Assembly (NCBI RefSeq): GCF_900107835.1
Contig: NZ_FNRG01000021.1
Span: forward strand, 1 to 64,000
From: Oribacterium sp. KHPX15
GTDB lineage: Bacteria > Bacillota > Clostridia > Lachnospirales > Lachnospiraceae
Reading direction: 5' to 3'
Length of the DNA: 64,000 bases
A program made the position numbers and the translations under genes. Below, piece by piece: positions 62,004 through 64,000 of the stretch (position 1 is its first letter; the number at the start of each line of letters is the position of its first letter). The notes below the pieces were generated by a model that was given only the letters and a program-made list of their open reading frames with translations, searched no databases and was not told the DNA's origin.

Positions 62004-62066
62004 TCCCTCTGTAAAGACTCAACGCATCTTGTACTAATCAAACAATCCTATAAGGACTATTGCCCT

Positions 62067-64000
62067 ATGAAGAAATCGTTCTGGCTCATAATTCCGATTC
62101 TTGCTGCATTTTTTGTTTTCTTAGGCACAGGTCAGGAACATTACTACCCTATCAACAAAACCATACATATTGATGAGAATAATGTCACATCTTATGTGGA
62201 CACCCAAAAAGGGTTTGTTGCCATCTGGAACCAGACCCTTTTGTTTGCTGCGCCCAACGGAGAGCTTATAAAAGCCATAACACCAAAATTTGACGGGGCC
62301 GACTGTGATCTCAGAGTGATTTTTACCGACGATGAAAGTATTTACGTAAATCTCGGAACCTACATGCCGGAATACAGCTATTACGACAGCGAACGCATAG
62401 AGAAGTACTCTTTTTCAGGGGATTATCTTGGAGAATTGATTGTAAGACCATGTGGTGAAGAGTATCTGGTTGACAGTAATTACATGACGGATTTAAAAGT
62501 CATAGACGGGACCGCTTATATCACCGATTCAAGGTACTATCAAACCGACCTTATTTCTGTTCCTGCCGAACCACAGAATGAACTTCCAAAACCGAAGAAA
62601 GAAGACAGTGTTGAAACAAAGGATTTTATCCTATGGGCAAGATACGAACCCGAAAATGAAAGAATGGTTATGTTCAACCGTTTTGGTGAAACATATTACT
62701 ATGATCTCAATACAAAGGAAACCAGTTATCATCCCGAATTGATCGAAACCAATGTGATACAGCCTTTTGGAAGGTCAGAGATCTTTATTTCCGGAAAACA
62801 AAAAGTGCTGGATGTTTTGTACTTCGCAGGGATAATAATCCTTGGCATTTCACTTTTTGTCGGATTGATCCTGCTGCTTAGGACCGGAGTACTGAAGCCT
62901 TACAGAAAGTATCTTATATTCCTGTCATTTTTCGTGATCGCTGTTTTCTTTTACACAAGGCAGAGCCTGGACGAATATGATAAAGACGTCAAGGAAAGAG
63001 TAATCGCTTCCGCCAGATTAGTAGATCAGGGATTTTCATTCTATCTTTTAGATGATCTGGAGGATGCTGAATATGGCAACCTGGAAATATACAAATCAGA
63101 CAAATCCAGGGAGTGGATAAACAACATTAACCCATATCTTAAGATGTCCTGTGCAAACGCAGGAATTGAAATGGGCATGTACCTTCAGATATATGTTTAT
63201 GGAGATGACGGAACTCCTTTACTTCTTGTTGATACCTATGATGAATTCCCCATAGGTACCCCCTACCTGTTCGGAGACTACAAGTATGATCTCAAAGACC
63301 CTGATTCATTTCTGGAAAAATACATTATAGAAAAGTCCATAGACGGAACCTACAGCTACATTAATTATCCTATCTATAATTCAAAAGATGAATCTATAGG
63401 TTTCTTCCAAATGGGAAGCAGGTATGACAGGATCAGAAATCACGTGATGATGCAGGTTATTGAGTCATTCTTACAGCTGCTTGCTTTCATCATGTTCCTG
63501 TATATCCTTTTGGATGTTACAGACAAGTATTCTGCCGAGATCAAGGACTTCTTCAAGACAAGAAAGACAGACCCCGTTAGAGCAAGGATCAGTCTCAGCA
63601 ATACCTATGACTTTATCGTTTCAGGACTTATGTACCTTGATTCACTGCTTTTGATCAAGGCCATCTCTTCCATCAACACCGATAGCGGTGTTGAACTGGC
63701 TGTGGTTTTTGCGATTCCCATTACAGCATACAGGGTAGGTTCATGGATCGGATCAGTGATAACTTCTCCGCTTCTTGGTAAGTTTGGCGAGAAACGAATG
63801 GGTATTCTTTCATCTGTTCTCAGCACATTATCATTCGTAGGAATAATGATTGCTATAATGCAGAAAAACATTTACCTGATCGCCGGATGTAAATTTGTGG
63901 AAGGTATCTTCCTTGAGAGTATCCTGTTCTCGCTCGCGGAAGGAATCCCTTATGAAATTGAGGATGAGGCATACAGAAACAAGAAGATTCTGGAAAGCCA
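62067..64000 (+). CDS. Sensor-like membrane protein with MFS-type segment (cut by window edge)
   Basis: An open frame of 644 codons without a stop runs off the right edge. It begins with a signal-like helix (FWLIIPILAAFFVFL) and an extracytoplasmic region (about residues 25-245). Two helices follow (LYFAGIIILGISLFVGLILLL; YLIFLSFFVIAVFFY), then a Cache-like extracytoplasmic segment (about 310-455) with YINYPIYNSKDESIGFFQMGS. Another helix follows, and then from about residue 510 an MFS-like run (GSWIGSVITSPLLGKFGEKRMGIL). A stage II sporulation phosphatase (SpoIIE-like) or kinase C-terminus is possible, since sensory MFS-type fusions are known in Lachnospiraceae, but it lies outside the window. 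Function unknown. Confidence 0.7.
   Translation, partial: MKKSFWLIIPILAAFFVFLGTGQEHYYPINKTIHIDENNVTSYVDTQKGFVAIWNQTLLFAAPNGELIKAITPKFDGADCDLRVIFTDDESIYVNLGTYMPEYSYYDSERIEKYSFSGDYLGELIVRPCGEEYLVDSNYMTDLKVIDGTAYITDSRYYQTDLISVPAEPQNELPKPKKEDSVETKDFILWARYEPENERMVMFNRFGETYYYDLNTKETSYHPELIETNVIQPFGRSEIFISGKQKVLDVLYFAGIIILGISLFVGLILLLRTGVLKPYRKYLIFLSFFVIAVFFYTRQSLDEYDKDVKERVIASARLVDQGFSFYLLDDLEDAEYGNLEIYKSDKSREWINNINPYLKMSCANAGIEMGMYLQIYVYGDDGTPLLLVDTYDEFPIGTPYLFGDYKYDLKDPDSFLEKYIIEKSIDGTYSYINYPIYNSKDESIGFFQMGSRYDRIRNHVMMQVIESFLQLLAFIMFLYILLDVTDKYSAEIKDFFKTRKTDPVRARISLSNTYDFIVSGLMYLDSLLLIKAISSINTDSGVELAVVFAIPITAYRVGSWIGSVITSPLLGKFGEKRMGILSSVLSTLSFVGIMIAIMQKNIYLIAGCKFVEGIFLESILFSLAEGIPYEIEDEAYRNKKILES

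Overview
The window reads as chromosomal DNA from a strictly anaerobic, Gram-positive member of the Firmicutes, most likely a Lachnospiraceae of the Butyrivibrio/Pseudobutyrivibrio type. This is inferred from many Cys-lipobox lipoproteins, strong AGGAGG ribosome sites, several sugar/nucleoside ABC systems with solute-binding lipoproteins, a giant Cna-B surface protein with a TGD-type sorting signal, and fermentative carbon genes. Most genes lie on the minus strand. No rRNA, tRNA or CRISPR array was recognised.

Layout. 1-208: edge of an insertion-sequence transposase. 339-8961: a BMP-family (nucleoside-type) importer operon, followed by a solute-binding lipoprotein coupled to an unusual ABC exporter with an N-terminal GHKL-like domain. 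9104-9584: a broken kinase-like gene. 9704-12314: malic enzyme and fumarase. 12503-23412: the most coherent block. Read on the minus strand it is bioY, a hemC-cobA-hemD fusion, ahbD, ahbC, a fused ahbAB, a precorrin-2 dehydrogenase, nrfA, resB and resC. From porphobilinogen onward this is a complete siroheme-dependent (Ahb) heme route, placed next to a pentaheme ammonia-forming nitrite reductase and the System II machinery that attaches its hemes. 23623-35817: one gene for a 4064-residue cell-wall protein. 36243-42188: a zinc-ribbon membrane protein, two lipoproteins (one a clostripain-type peptidase) and a HAD phosphatase. 42378-50718: a ribose-type sugar ABC importer beneath a four-gene sensory operon (two solute-binding proteins, a histidine kinase and a NarL-type regulator), with a cluster of repeated motifs between the two units. 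50719-57930: an accessory-looking stretch with large palindromes, an mnmA remnant, a duplicated promoter, an AAA ATPase/lipoprotein pair, a radical SAM enzyme, an aldo-keto reductase, a split chromate transporter and an EamA exporter. 58032-64000: an exported family II pyrophosphatase-like lipoprotein, an S15 peptidase lipoprotein and the start of a sensor/MFS-like membrane protein running off the edge.

A dispersed family of about 44-bp near-perfect palindromes with a GGGGACGGTT core recurs in at least five intergenic gaps (plus one fragment). A second, 88-bp palindrome has a partial copy about 4.4 kb away.

The strongest candidates for undescribed biology are: the GHKL-ABC exporter coupled to a binding protein without an importer permease; the self-contained heme-plus-nitrite-reductase cluster with its AhbA-AhbB fusion and self-anchored NrfA lacking NrfH; the lipoprotein form of a family II pyrophosphatase; and the truncated sensor-MFS fusion. 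All functions are read from sequence motifs and family knowledge; no database search was run.
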